The position numbers and the translations under genes are program-made. From Corbicula japonica (Eukaryota > Mollusca > Bivalvia > Venerida > Cyrenidae), in NCBI GenBank assembly GCA_038501625.1, contig JAZAYU010000009.1, positions 2,852,001 through 2,916,000 on the forward strand: a stretch of DNA of 64,000 bases, written 5' to 3'. Shown in pieces: positions 47,601 to 61,600 of the stretch. The notes beneath the pieces are model-generated. The model did no database searches, was not told the origin of the DNA, and worked only from the letters and a program-made list of their open reading frames with translations. The number at the start of each line of letters is the position of its first letter. The stretch's first letter is position 1.

Positions 47601-50600
47601 CTGCTGAAACGTGAAAGTCATGCTGATTTGGTGCCACGTGATTCCAAATGCACACACTATGCACCGACATAGGGCAAACATCCGACTAATTGACACACGT
47701 CTTAGAACAAATTCGAAATAAAACACTTACTGGAAGTCCCATTGGTCCAAAATCCCCGTCATTACCCTTCTTACCCTGAAAGAGATTTCCAAATGTCAGT
47801 CAAAAGTAAATCCAAAAAGACATTTTGCAATGAAAAAACAACGAAAGTTGCCCACGTGCCCAGCGACCAAAAGTTCCTACCTGACTATGGGACAAGCCAC
47901 AACCATAGAGTTGTTGGGACAAGCCACAACCATAGAGTAAGATACTCTAAGTAAAATCGGAAATATAGCTGGGTAGACGGTTACTTTTTTGTACGGCGAG
48001 CCCAGCTCATGCAAAACTACCAGAGCGAGTAAAGAAACAAAATGATACCCTTCTTAAAAAAATTTCTAAACTCAATAATATTTCAAATTCGTTCCGAAAA
48101 AAGGACGAACGTGCAAATGAATATAAAACCAAAAGAATATATATAACACATTAGTCTGAAAACAACATGTTTCAGAAGAAAATAATAAATGTTGATACAA
48201 GGTTTCAAACACGCACATGTCTTCGGTATGAAGAAATATATAGTATTTCAAGTACATCACATTTATAAATGCAGATATGATTAAAAAACTATAAATTAAT
48301 AATTATAGCATTGATCTTATACTGACTTACATATTTACTTACTTAATTAACACTCACTGATATTATAATGTCATTTAAGTTTGTGTACAAGTAATGCTTT
48401 TAATAGCATGAGCTGGCATCTGTTCACTGTGATACATAAAGAAAAAGGCAACATCTATAAAAATGTGTCAGTGATTATACCAAAAGAAATACATTATAAG
48501 GTAATCATTATGGAAAAAAATGTTGAAAAATAATACTTATAACATGTTTCGGTTTGTTCGTATGTCACGAGTCGGTTGTTGTATTTGACATATAGCTGAC
48601 ATATAATAAAACCGGGACCTGTTAAACAATTTAAAAAGACTTACCGGTTCACCCTTTGGTCCAATAAACCCTCGTTCACCCTAAAATATAATATACATGA
48701 GGAATTAGCAATATAAGAAAGAAGGTGAACTAGCAATAACTTCCTTGTATCGTCCTATTTGGCGCGATGAACTCAAGCAAACGTCCAACAAAAATGTTTA
48801 ATTCGTCTTCACAAATCTATAATTTTATGAGAACTGAACATCCAGATATGAGAATTCTTCAAAAAGTTTCAACGAAATACAGAAATACTTAAAAACAGAA
48901 TGTTCATTCATTGAAACACAGCAGTGGTTTTAGTCATTTTAGTTCAAGAACATTTTTTTAAATATCTTTAAGTTTTGTTAGGTGACAGAGAAAAGTCGTT
49001 TTAACAGATCATTGATAATATTAAATTACGACGAAATTACATATTATAACCTAGAACCTTATACCTGAGGTCTGATTTACTTTTTATAAATGTATAACTT
49101 ATTTATGCAGCGTATTATTTCAAAGAATCTAATGGCACAGCAAAATAAGACTACAATTTAAAAAAGCCACATAAAATACATGTCGATGTAGTTTAGTTGA
49201 TGCAATTCTACAGTGTTTAACATGTGCACAGACAACACTTTTTAACGACAATATAACGTGTCATTTGTTTTATTCATTGATGAGATTGGGAATGTTTGAT
49301 GTTGCTAGATGCAAACGCAAGTTAAAAGTTTGCTTTAGGAAGAAATGAAAATTATCAATCTAAACAATAACACAGCAAAGGGTGAACTACACATATCAGG
49401 AAAGGCCATTTTCAGAAAAACATAGTAGAAGATATAGGAGATACATTTTATAGATCAATCTAATTACAAGACATCAAAAACAATTAAAGGAAAAGAAAAC
49501 CATAGGATTACTTTGTGGCCAAACAATATTTGTCGGTGGGGTTTTAACCAGGATGCTATGGTGCATCAACCTCACTTTGCTCACTAAGTTCATGTACAAG
49601 TTGCCCCTGTGAAGTACTAACAGTGTACACAAACACACTGCATGCAAATATACCTTAATCCCTGGTGGACCTTGCAACCCCATACTTCCCTGCAGGATAC
49701 AATCATACAAATGAAATCAATTAAGTGCATGCAACTTGCATTTTCTAAATAACACTCATTTTTTTCAGAATACAATTTAAAAAGTAGTTACACAGGAACG
49801 TTAGAAGTTGAAAACTAAGTAGTATCGATATAAGTAGAACTCCATTGCCCAAGGTTATAAAACTGAGGGTGGAAACCAGTCTCAGATTTCAAGTATCTGA
49901 CTGGTCGCCATTACAGCCAATCAGATCCTTGAGATTTTAGACTGGTTAACAATCTCAGTTTTATAACCTTCAGACCATATAAGTAGAGGTAGTACTGATA
50001 ATCTTGCAGAATCAGAAAAAATAAAACCAGAGTTTACTTACCGGAGGTCCTGGAGGGCCAGGTGGTCCAGGAAGCTGAAAATACACATGCGTTTCTTATT
50101 ACACGTGTTATTTATGTTAATAATATACAATACGTAGCCAGTATCATAAGCCATAATAATTCACAGTATTACAACATCATGATTATAAACATTGGTACAA
50201 CACAATAATAATACACAGTGGTATAACAACTCATCAAAAGTAAGCATCAAAGCCAACACCGGCCATTGTTTTCATAAAACTACTTAATTTTAGAAAGCTA
50301 AACTTTACTACATGTCAGTGAGTTGAAATGACAAAATTTCGGTTAATACCATTTCTCCAACCCTCCACTTATTGGCTATTGTGTCAACAGTTTGTTACCT
50401 ATTGAATCACAGGCAACTTAAAATATCATAAGTGTTCTGTTTGTTCCTAAATCTATGCCATTGTTTGCACTTCAAATGATGCATTAGTTGCTAGACAGGT
50501 TTCTTCATAGAAATTGGTAGATTTAGTTAGGTGCTAAACCGATCAAAACAATATCCAGTATACTCGAGTTTAATTCTTTTACAGCATGGCGGGCGAGCCT

Positions 50601-53600
50601 TCAGAACATTAATAAGTTTATAAAATGTTCATTTTATGAGACATATTCGGCACTGTAAATCTGATTCAATTTACATCAGAATCAATTAGACAAACCAGAA
50701 AAATCTCAAATAAATCTATGCTCAATGTTATAAAACTGAGCATGGATACCAGTCTCAAATCTCAAGCATCTGATTGGCTGAAATGGCGACCAGTCGCCAT
50801 TTCAGCCAATCAGATCCTTGAGATTTGAGACTGGTTTCCAACCTTAGTTTTATAACCTTCAGCCCTAGCAAAATGATCATAATAATTGAATAATGAAAAA
50901 ATGATGATAATATGTACGTACTGTACTCACCCCATCCCCACTTCCACCCGACAGGACAACAGTTTCGCCCTATAAGAAAAGAAAAGCATTCAAAATTCGC
51001 CAATGTTAATAAATTTGAATCTTTTATTATATCAATATTACCATCGTGGAGAAAAAAATTTGAATTTTCGAATACATGATATAAATGCTCAAAATTCTTT
51101 TTTAATGGTGGGATCCAGGAGTTTACACTAGAGGGAGCCTTAGACTACATTATTCCTAACAACATTTGAAAGACACTGCCAAAAACTGATAAATACGACA
51201 TCTATTTGAAAGGTATATTCTTTTATTACACCTCACGTGATTAGTTTAATATATAGCGTAATGTGACGTCACAGGGAGATAATCGCTACTGTCACATATG
51301 CGACAGCATCATGTCACCCTCGCATGGATCTAAAAATAAATATCTTGGAAATCCGATTACAAATTAACTTCTACGCATGCGTAATTGACCAAGGGAGATA
51401 AACGCATTTTGATCATTATTTGTAGCCGCTTATTGAGCATTATTGATTTTGGACTTCCGGCGCTTGATTTTGTTCCCAAACGAAATTTGGTCATAGTCAA
51501 GATTTAAAAAAAACAACAAATGTTCGGTGTAATAAAATAAATATCACATCCCATTGGGGGAAACAGTACGAAATGTTAACCCTTGAGAAGGTAATGTCAA
51601 CCTCGGCTAACGCCTCGGTTGACATTACTTCTCTCGGGTTAACATTTCGTACTGTTTCCCCCAATGGGATGTGATATTTATATAATATAAAGACAGAACG
51701 TGTATATTTCTTTTATCAAAATTAATAACGTTTTTCTTTTTAAATATTTATGTTTATACGCCCGTTAATATTTTAAGGGATCAGTTCAATTTCCATACTT
51801 TATTAAAAATGATGAAATGCATCACATCAAACACTTTTTTGGATTAGATTCAAATATTTCGCCCACAGTGTAACCGATATGGCTATAATGAATTGCTATG
51901 TAAAAATAACATACCAAATCTCAGTGTCCAATCAAAGTCTCATGCAAGATGATTGTGCATGCAAAAAGAGAAAAAGAAAGTTTAACAAAATTTTGACTCA
52001 TTCAAAGAACATTTTCTACTAGACGACTAGATAGAAATTGCTAAATACATTGTACTCATCAAATTCAAAGTCATTTCATCATAAATTGCACTATTTTTAT
52101 TACTAGTGAAAATAAAACGCGAGAAACTATAATGGAAATGTAATGGAAAATGCCGGAAAGGCAATTTTAAAGATTTACATTAGACGATAATTATTGCACT
52201 AAGTTATTGTGTTGACAAGCAACCTCCCAATAAGAAAGAGCCCCTCACGTCTTATTTCGATTTCAAGATCAAAACATTGTGTTGAAGCTGCACTGTAGTG
52301 ATTGTTGTCTGCTCTGCGTGAGTTTAAGATGGCGCTACCCACGTTATATTTGCCAGTAAGACTATTAAAACAAGTAACTACAAGCAAAGAATTGTTCAAC
52401 AGTAACACATGACACTTTCGCTTCGATTGTTACAATCAGGTAAGGTCAGATATTTTATTGCTTACTGTGCGAGACGAAACTTTCGTTAACAATGAAAACA
52501 AGCAAACGTTAAACAAAAATTATGTCGTCGAATAACAGCTAAGTATGATTGTCCAACCTAAAAATCTGTCGAAAACGAAAACAAAAGTCCTACCATTCTG
52601 GTCTCTTTCTGTTACTGGTCACAAATCACTACTTGGCAACATAGCTTTGTGTTCTTGTTTTAGACAGCAATGATACAATAGCGGAGTGGGAATGCGGGGA
52701 GGGACCAATCTTGTCAAATGCCAGTGATACATTCGTAAAGAAAGTAATTAATACATTATATTCTTATTTTTATTCAATTAATAAACTTACCGGTGGTCCA
52801 GGCAGTCCTGGAGGTCCAATCAATCCTTCCGGTCCCGTCGGCCCATCTGGACCCGCTTCTCCTTTAGGACCAGGTTTACCCTGAAACAAGGAGTAAAAAT
52901 GATTTTATTTTAATGTTTATAAACTAACAAAAATACTCTATACCTGGCTTTTATGAAATGTATTGGATGTATGTCACAATAAGTAGAAGAGCAAATTAAG
53001 AATAAACAAATTAGGAAAGTAAAATTTTAATTAAAATAAAATATAATATACGCGTCTCACTTTAACTTTATCTTTTATAATATTTAATCTAGCAAAAGCA
53101 AAATGTGAAAGAACAGATAGTAGCACACACAGAGAACTGAAAAGAGAAAACACTCCACTAAAGCAGAAAATGCAGTAAACAAACAACACTGTAAGCTCTG
53201 CGAAAAAGTTTTGTAACAAAAGTAGTTAATTATAACAGAAGGTTCTGGATGATTATATTATCACTGATTGCACGTAAGTGTTTACGAAGATCTAAAAGAA
53301 GCGCACAACAAACAACTCACTTGGGGTCCTACGGGCCCTGGGCTTCCGGTATTACCCGTCATGCCTTGTTCCCCGCGCGGACCCTATAACAACAGACAGA
53401 ACATACAAATAAGCGTGTTCAGCATTCGAACTACAGTGCTGTTTTCAGCCACGGTTTGCTTCATGCTCGTGTATGTTATCGTCAGTACTAATTTATTTGG
53501 CTGTCGGTGTCTGTAAAGACAATCTCATTCAAACTCGAACTTAAATTCTTTTTTATTCATTTGCAAAACAACAAATACAACAGAACTTTATTCACAAAAT

Positions 53601-56600
53601 ACATGCGAAAATACAAAAGCTTCTGCATGTGCATGCATACTCAGCACAATAGTGAAAGAAAAACACACAAGCTATTTTGGATAATGCACACATGTTTCTT
53701 TAAAGGTTTAGTGAAACCGAAATAAGATATCAACTAGTAGTATAAGCAGTACCTCTGGACCAGGCGGGCCATTGTCCCCCTTCGGACCCTGAGGCCCCTT
53801 ATCACCAGGAGGGCCTTTTAACTTTTTACATTTTCCCTGTGAAACAGAATAAATACTTCACCGGAACTGTATATAGATTCAAATGATATTTTCAACAAGG
53901 ATAATTCTCAAATAAACTTATTATATAATATGGAAAAGGTTAAATATGCATAAGGATAATTAAAAAATTAGAATCATATTTCATAAAATGCTTGGAAACA
54001 TACGACTCATAATAAACGCACAAGGGCTGTTTCTGGAAACATTTAATCCAGCTATAAAACGTATAAAAAGCACTGAACTGAGGATGATTATTTTTGAGCA
54101 TGAAATTCATAAGATCATCAAAAACATCATCATAGAGCACAAGTTGAATTTATTGGAATATTCATGTCATAGGAGCATGCCGAGATATTTTGGAGATTCG
54201 GTATATAATCATTGTATTTAACTGATTTTGGAACAAAAATATTTATGTTTTAACGCAAAATGCTCTTTTCTTTCCAAGATGTTCATTTGATCGGCAAATG
54301 CTTGTGTTAAAACTGCTTAAACGTTTCACAAGAAATGTTTACGTTTATTTTTAAGCTTGAATCTGACAAAATACAGATGGGTTGTAAATCCTCCATATAC
54401 TCAATGAAAATAGTGAAACAAACAATACATGAAGTTAATATGCGGTGGACAAGTAGCAAAGCTGGAATGCCACGGTGCATTGGTGCATTATGACAATTTA
54501 AAAATTGTCGCAATCTCATTACACGTTACTGTTTGAATAAAATTAAATTCTTTGGAAACTTACATCAAAAGAAGGTCTTTTAAAACCGAAAAACGCAGAA
54601 ATTACAATTAAATAAGAAATAGAAAATAAATTTAGACAATATTGGATATTTAGATACAAGTGACGAGTTTTTGAAATTATCAGCCTAGCTCATTTATTGA
54701 ATTTACTGTTTACCTTCTTACCGCGTTTTCCCCGATTCCCTCTTGGCCCTTTCTCTCCTGCAGGTCCGATCGGTCCTGATGGCCCTGTGGGTCCTTGAGA
54801 CCCAGGCAGGCCTATTTCACCTGGTACACCCTGTTCAAAGTTAATATTATCAAACACACTTTTGGTAAACATCTATGAAACATCAATTATGTAATTTGGT
54901 TTGCGTTAAGAGCGTTTGGTGCAAGTTCATAAACTGAAAAGTCAAAAGGACTGAAAAAGATGATTCTCCTATCACGGATGACAGCCTTGTACACCATTTG
55001 CAAATAACGACCGCCATTTGTTTATATGAAATCTGGATGTGGCATTCATGATTTCATAATACTGAATTATAAAGTCATGCATACGTTTGTCATGCATATT
55101 AGGGATACACACTTGTAAGTAATAAGCATAATATTCAGTTACATGCAAACACACGCCGAAGAAAATAAATAACACAAAAGCTTAAATGTTTCTTCTGTTT
55201 CTATGTATGTAAATGCTACATTATGCGGTGACAGAATATCAAACCGGTTTAATAAATTTCGTTAAAAAATAATACACAATTCATGTGTCATAAAAGTTTC
55301 ACTTTTACCCTTTTTCTATCATATCGGTTTTTGCTTTTTTTGCATTAAAACTCGTAAAATATTGTGTGGAATTTTTCGACATGAATTTGAAATAAATTTG
55401 AATGGAACGCAAATGTTCAAAACAGTGAACATACCGCAACATTTTTAACGATATGGTGAACGTTGTTGTTTTAGATAAAATTCCCCGAGTTCAAGTCTGT
55501 TATCGTTTAAAGAAGAAAGAAAATTTTGGATTTGCAGTAATACATTTAGAGATCGATATAAATGATTAAGCTACTTACACCGAAGCCAGAAGTGTTGCAT
55601 TATTTTTTTCTTCAGTGTAACTATATGTACATACAAGTATAATATCTGAATACAGAAGTGAATATAGAAGTTGTAAATATCTGGGTATTCATTTGCATTT
55701 TCTTCAAATGACTGCAGCACCAACTCATTTACTATTATTACTGCACTTGGTATATTTGTAAGCTATATGAATTAATTTCATGTTAGTCTCTTTCACCGGT
55801 TACAGTAAATGAATACCAAGGTTTTAAAATGCATTTCCAGACGACCATTGGTATGGCGACGAACACGACTTAATACGTGTTGCACACCGTTTTCATCAGT
55901 GCAAATTTTCCGATTTTTAATCTCTCTTTCTGCTTTCTTCTTTTTTCGATTTCGCCTTTTTCGTTTTACTACCGGTTCACCAGGAACCGATTCCAGAGCA
56001 TCAGGCGAGATATCCTCCGTTTCAGAATTTTCAAACACTTCAATTCCACCCGGTCTTTCTTCTTCAACTTCTTCGGTGACTTCTTCTTCCGGGTCATCAT
56101 CTTCATCTGTACCTTTCTTCCTAGATTTATGCTCAGTTCGAGGGATAACCTCAAGCCTACACCTGCGTCTCTTCTTTTCTCCATTTTCAGACTAGTACAA
56201 ATGAAAATGTATACATTCACGAAGAACATGTCTATTCAAGATCTCAAAAACCTGGAAACTTTATCTGAAATAATATTGCTGCAGTCACTTGAAATTTATG
56301 TTGCAGTCAGCAACCTATAGCAAAATTGCTAGTGTTCTTTTATCATACGTTTAAATAGTCATTTACTTTGTCAGCTTTAAAATTTTTTTTCGATTTCTTA
56401 TTTTATGTTCTGTTTTTAATTTATTCGAATATATGTGCACAACCAAAAAGACCATATTACAAAAAATTACATAAGTATTGTGCTTTAGAAGGGTTGTTGT
56501 GACTGCAACAAATTGCAAAATATACGACCAAACACGTGAGTTGGATGTAAAAATAACGAACCGAGTTTTGCTCCTACGTACTATTTAAATGTATTTAAAT

Positions 56601-57902
56601 TATGACAAAATATAGGTACAGTTTAGTTTTACAAGCTCATTGTAAAATCGTTTACAACCAGCAGTTTTTGCACGAAAGCTGTGGTCATAGTCTTATATGG
56701 TATCATACAACCAACTCGTAATGTTTCGCATGACGAGTCACAAATACAATACATGTATATTGTTAAAGTCTCATCTCTATTCATTCTCACCGGTTTCCCT
56801 CGTTGCCCCTTTGGTCCAGGGGGTCCCATGAGAAACCCTGCTGGGTAGTTCTCATTTATGTCAACGGGCCCTATTTCAGGGTGGGTGGAGCCAATTGACG
56901 ACCCACCAACAAGTGGCAATCCTGGCAAACCAGGCTCACCCTAACAAAATAACCATGCTTGATATATCTAGGACACCAAACAATAATAATAAAAACAACA
57001 GCATTCAACAACAACATCAACAAAACGTGCAACATTTGATGCATACCGTACCTACATTCTACAAGGGTATACTAAAACATCTAAGAAAGTAGTCTTAAAT
57101 AAAAACATTTTGCTTTTGTTGAAAGATTTTGTAAAAACAGTTAAAGTTGTAAGACTACTTACTTATTGTGGTACATGTGTGCATTTCCGGTGACGTTATG
57201 GCGGTGGCATAATAAATTTATTTTAAAATGAAAATATATATACTAGTGTTTTCCTGTATGTTTGGCAGCATATGAAATACTTAATTGTAATACAGCTGTA
57301 AAACGAAAATGAAGAAAAACAAACAAAAGTTTAAACGTTCATTAGAGGTAGACTTACAGGTTCGCCAGGCCGTCCGTCTCGCCCCTGCAATATACATTTA
57401 AATAGTCGATAAACTGTTTACATTAGTTGCCAGAAGTTTATGTCGCTTTCATCTAAATTCAGTAACGAGTAAGAATTATCAAACACGAAAATTACAGTTG
57501 TTACAGTTCTGAATGCTTTATTCACTGTATATACCCAATGCACGTGCAATTGGTTATTTTCTTTTCTTCTGGGGAATTTTAAAGGAATTCTATAACATGA
57601 CCTCTATACCAGGAACTAGGAAAACTAAAATGTAATTAGATACGGAATGGTATGACATTATTATATTACATGATATCAATCCTTATAGTTCTATCCGGAG
57701 ACGATTTAGTGTAATACATAGTGTGAAACGGTGTAATATAATTTAATTTAATGGTTAAATGTAATGTATATGGTTAACTTTATATTTGCAATAGTGTTTA
57801 TGTAATAGTTTTAGAAATAAAAGTTTACCGGTGGTCCTTGTGGGCCGGATGGACCCTGAAAATCATGTAGAAAATCAAATGTATTTTTGTTAAAATTATC
57901 CT

Positions 57903-57951
<49 letters not shown>

Positions 57952-58563
57952 AGAGGGAGGGAGAGAGAGAGAGAGAGTTTCTGCATTGGATCGATCAGTG
58001 GCACACGCGATCAAATCCAGTTTCTCACTCTTGCCAAAACATTGTATTATTTGAAAATATTTTTATCTGGTTTTATTGTTAATGATAGCTTCATAAAGCA
58101 TGCTTGCTTCGGAGCCCCGATCATAATTTTTATGTGACTAAAATAGTTTGAATGATTTTATAAAAGATATTTAGACAATAAAAAAAAGGATGCAAACGAG
58201 ACTGCTATTTAATTTTGCTAGCTAAAACTACTTAATTTAAAATGTTGTAAGATAAGCATTCTACTTTATAATTCTGTATATCATACCGGCGGGCCTTGGG
58301 GTCCAATGTCACCTGGAAGTCCGTCAAAACCTGGCAACCCTGGTTTACCAATAGGTCCAGCTGGGCCGGGTGGTCCCACCTTTCCAGGCTCCCCAGGTTC
58401 GCCCTAAATTTGTAAAATTTAACATTTCAAACTATAGTTTGTTTAAAACGTTTGATGAAAGTAACAGTCAATGACTTCTTCAAATGAATTTTGAACATTA
58501 ATGTTTAAAAATTACTAGATATTTTAAATATGCATGATCCAATTTTCACCGAAAATATTTTAC

Positions 58564-58607
<44 letters not shown>

Positions 58608-61600
58608 ATAATGACACATTTAAAGAGATTAATCACTTAGACTGGTATAAGTTATATGTTGTGCATTGCACATACTTGTTCACTTTATGAGTGTAAAATG
58701 ATAATACGGTGTTTCCAAAACAAGAGTGTTCCTTTAGCTTACGGTGCCTCTCTTCTAACGAAAAGAGATCATGCTATGCATGCAAACTAATTGGCTAAAA
58801 TAAGCTGAACTTTCAAGATTTTGAATATTACCTTGAGAGTAAGGATCTTTTCCTCCCATTCAGGGCCTATACCACCTGGCAAACCCGGTGGGCCTCTATC
58901 ACCCTGGTAACATGCAATTTCATACAAATATCATGCAACTGCAAAATCTTTGAAATCACCAAAATTTAACATATTTACACGCTAGTATATAGGGGTGAAC
59001 ACATGCAAATGGTTGGCAAATCAGTAATATATTAACAAAATGGGTTACAAATTGGTATAAAAAGGCATTCCACGTGGGTTAAACGACTCCAACAATATCA
59101 GTTTAAGAAAGATTTTGCCACTTTCACATCCCCACAAAATACTCACAAATAAAGAAAACAAAAATAAAATAAAAAAAAAACTTATAGAAAACAGAAACCC
59201 TATAAGACGTAAACAAATTGGTCGTATAAAAATGAAAGTGCTAAAATAAAATGAGCATGCAGTAAAACAAACGTCACGTTCTATCAGTTTCACTGAAACA
59301 TAACAATATTGAAACAATCGACCGACATGCATTTTAACTGTGTTATAACTGTAAAATAACCAGACAAAATCCGTGTTTAAGCATGCAATTTCATCCGACA
59401 ACATGCTTAAAACACCTTTATTGTGATGACTTCTATTCCAGGATTTTGAAGTTGTACAATCTCATATCCTTTCATATCCTTGTCTAGTCGAACAGATCTC
59501 TTTTGACCCGACTGAAATCCCAGATAGCGTATACTTGTGTCATAAAAGTAGTGAAACATTTATAAAAAACAAATTATTAATTGCCCTAAAAACATGGAAA
59601 TCAGACTGAACTTTGGATGTCGCTTTAAATTTTAAATACCTGGATACTTTTACAACTCGGAGAATTTTATGGAAAACACTAGACATAAACTGCTTCTAAT
59701 TAATCTGATTCATATTTTCCAGTATACAAAATGCAGTAAATAAATAGTGACTGTAGAGACTGTTCAAGAAGAGGTCAAAATAAGACGACGTTACGAAATG
59801 CATTCTTACTGTACATAATGATTCGGACGAAGAATGTTTCGAATTGCAAAACCACAAAGTAATACGAATAATTCAAAAAGGTTTTGCATAAATTATGGTT
59901 GTTTTACCTTTTGTCCGATACCATCATAACCAGGAAGGCCAGCGTCACCCTTTTCGCCCGTATGTCCTTTATCACCCTGCAATGTTGAAGAAATACCTCT
60001 ATTGGTATGTTGTGACATTGTTTCAATGAGATTTCATTTACAAATCAAAGTATAAAAGGCAATATTTGTAAGTCAACTTTGTTCATCAAGACCATCTGTA
60101 AATTCAAAATGAAAGGCCACCAAAAAGATATTATAAAGCGTTCTGCATGCTTGGTGATAAACCCATCTCCAGTTGATCGCCTTGCTTTCCTCTGAGTTTA
60201 AGAGTTTATAAAGGTTTATAGGGAAATATTAAAAAAAGAACGTAGATGCTGGATCAGTTCCTTTCATTCCTGTTATCGTGTTATTGCAGTTATTGTGTAA
60301 CTCCATTTGCCATGGGTTATTGAGTACCTAACATTTAAGCTGGAAAATGTCAGTAGCATCTTATGTTTTATGTTTGTGTTAAATTGCATATAGAAATGTC
60401 GAGTTGATGAGTGAGTTAAGGAGTTACTTTTCCTAGTCAACTGTGCTTGTTTGTTCATATGAGAACCTATACTGACAATGGTGAGGTTGTTTAACCATAG
60501 AACCTTGTTACAACCCATAGTGACATGTTTAGCCACTGACCGTCCAAAAGTGGTAACACCTCGGGTTCTCTTGTTAGTTTGTGAGGCCTGTGCCCAAGAT
60601 CATAAAACTAAATCTGGAGATCAGTCTCAAATCTCAAGTATCTGATTGGCTGAAATGGCGACCAGTCGCCATTTCAGCCAATCAGATCCTTGAGATTTGA
60701 GACTGATCTCAAAACATAGTTTTATGATCTTGGGCCCTTCTTGAAATTGACAATTTTATTAGCCCATGCTCTTGTCCTCTCTGCTTTTGGCTGTGTGGGG
60801 AGACTGTGTACTGGGATGTGCCATTCTTGATATGCAACTGCATGTAATTATAAATTTGTTCGGAAATATTCAATGTTTTTTATTGTTTTTTAATCACAAA
60901 TAACTAATAAGTTTCCATAAGTTACAATTTCAATCTAGTTGCAGTGAGATTGTAAGTATCGATGAATTGTGTAATACAAACGCCATCCATCAACACCTTA
61001 ATGAATTAATATACATTGGAGAATAAACATTTTCATTAATGCTAATATTTAACTCACAAAAATAAACAGTAACATACCATGTCACCCTTGTTTCCTTTTG
61101 GACCCGGCAGCCCCTGCAGATATAATACTATAGCCATGTTACACTGTATTTTCAAAAGCTTGTTATAATGTTTTATCTTGTACATTTGTATGTTAAAAGT
61201 TCCAAAACATATATTTCGAACAAAAACAAGTTTAAGTGTCCATAATAATTATTTGAATTATGACATTGTTGAATACTAGTATAAGTAATACTATGTCCAG
61301 ATTGTTCGATGAGCACAGATTAGTCTTAATTGACCATTTCATGTTTTTGTTTACATCTAAAATATAACTAATAAAACATAGAACTGTGTAAGTAACAGGA
61401 TATTTAAAGTTTTTGACTCTTAATGATGTTTAAAATAAATTTGAGAATATACTAACCGTTTGACCTTTGAGACCAATTGGGCCCTACAATTAAAAAAGAA
61501 TCAATATAATATTTGTTTTACGCCTTTAATATCACGTGTCCTTTAAGCCATGTCAAATTATGTGAAATGAAAAAAAACTCTTATTTTAAATTCTTCCAAA

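Larger units (their letters stand above)
50970..52790 (-). other. Collagen intron with terminal-inverted-repeat element and hairpin
   Basis: About 51224-51535 is bounded by TTTTATTACACC and GGTGTAATAAAA, and 51538-51679 is a strong hairpin. No exon was found in the rest. Confidence 0.6.
59977..61077 (-). other. Collagen intron with repeat E and MITE A10
   Basis: Repeat E (about 60415-60840) is split by family A MITE A10. No exon was found. Confidence 0.6.

Noticed and set aside
55570..55620. GTAAGT-like donor preceded by a short open stretch on the minus strand
   Set aside because: No Gly-X-Y or other recognisable coding and no convincing acceptor in phase.
55969..56229. Alternative frame starting at an ATG in the charged exon
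   Set aside because: It is a shifted reading of the same purine-rich exon. The other frame starts cleanly at an acceptor, has balanced acidic and basic content and keeps phase with the collagen.
57811..58014. Leu-Ser-rich open frame on the minus strand
   Set aside because: It is a translation of the (GA)n microsatellite plus a short collagen exon; not a separate gene.
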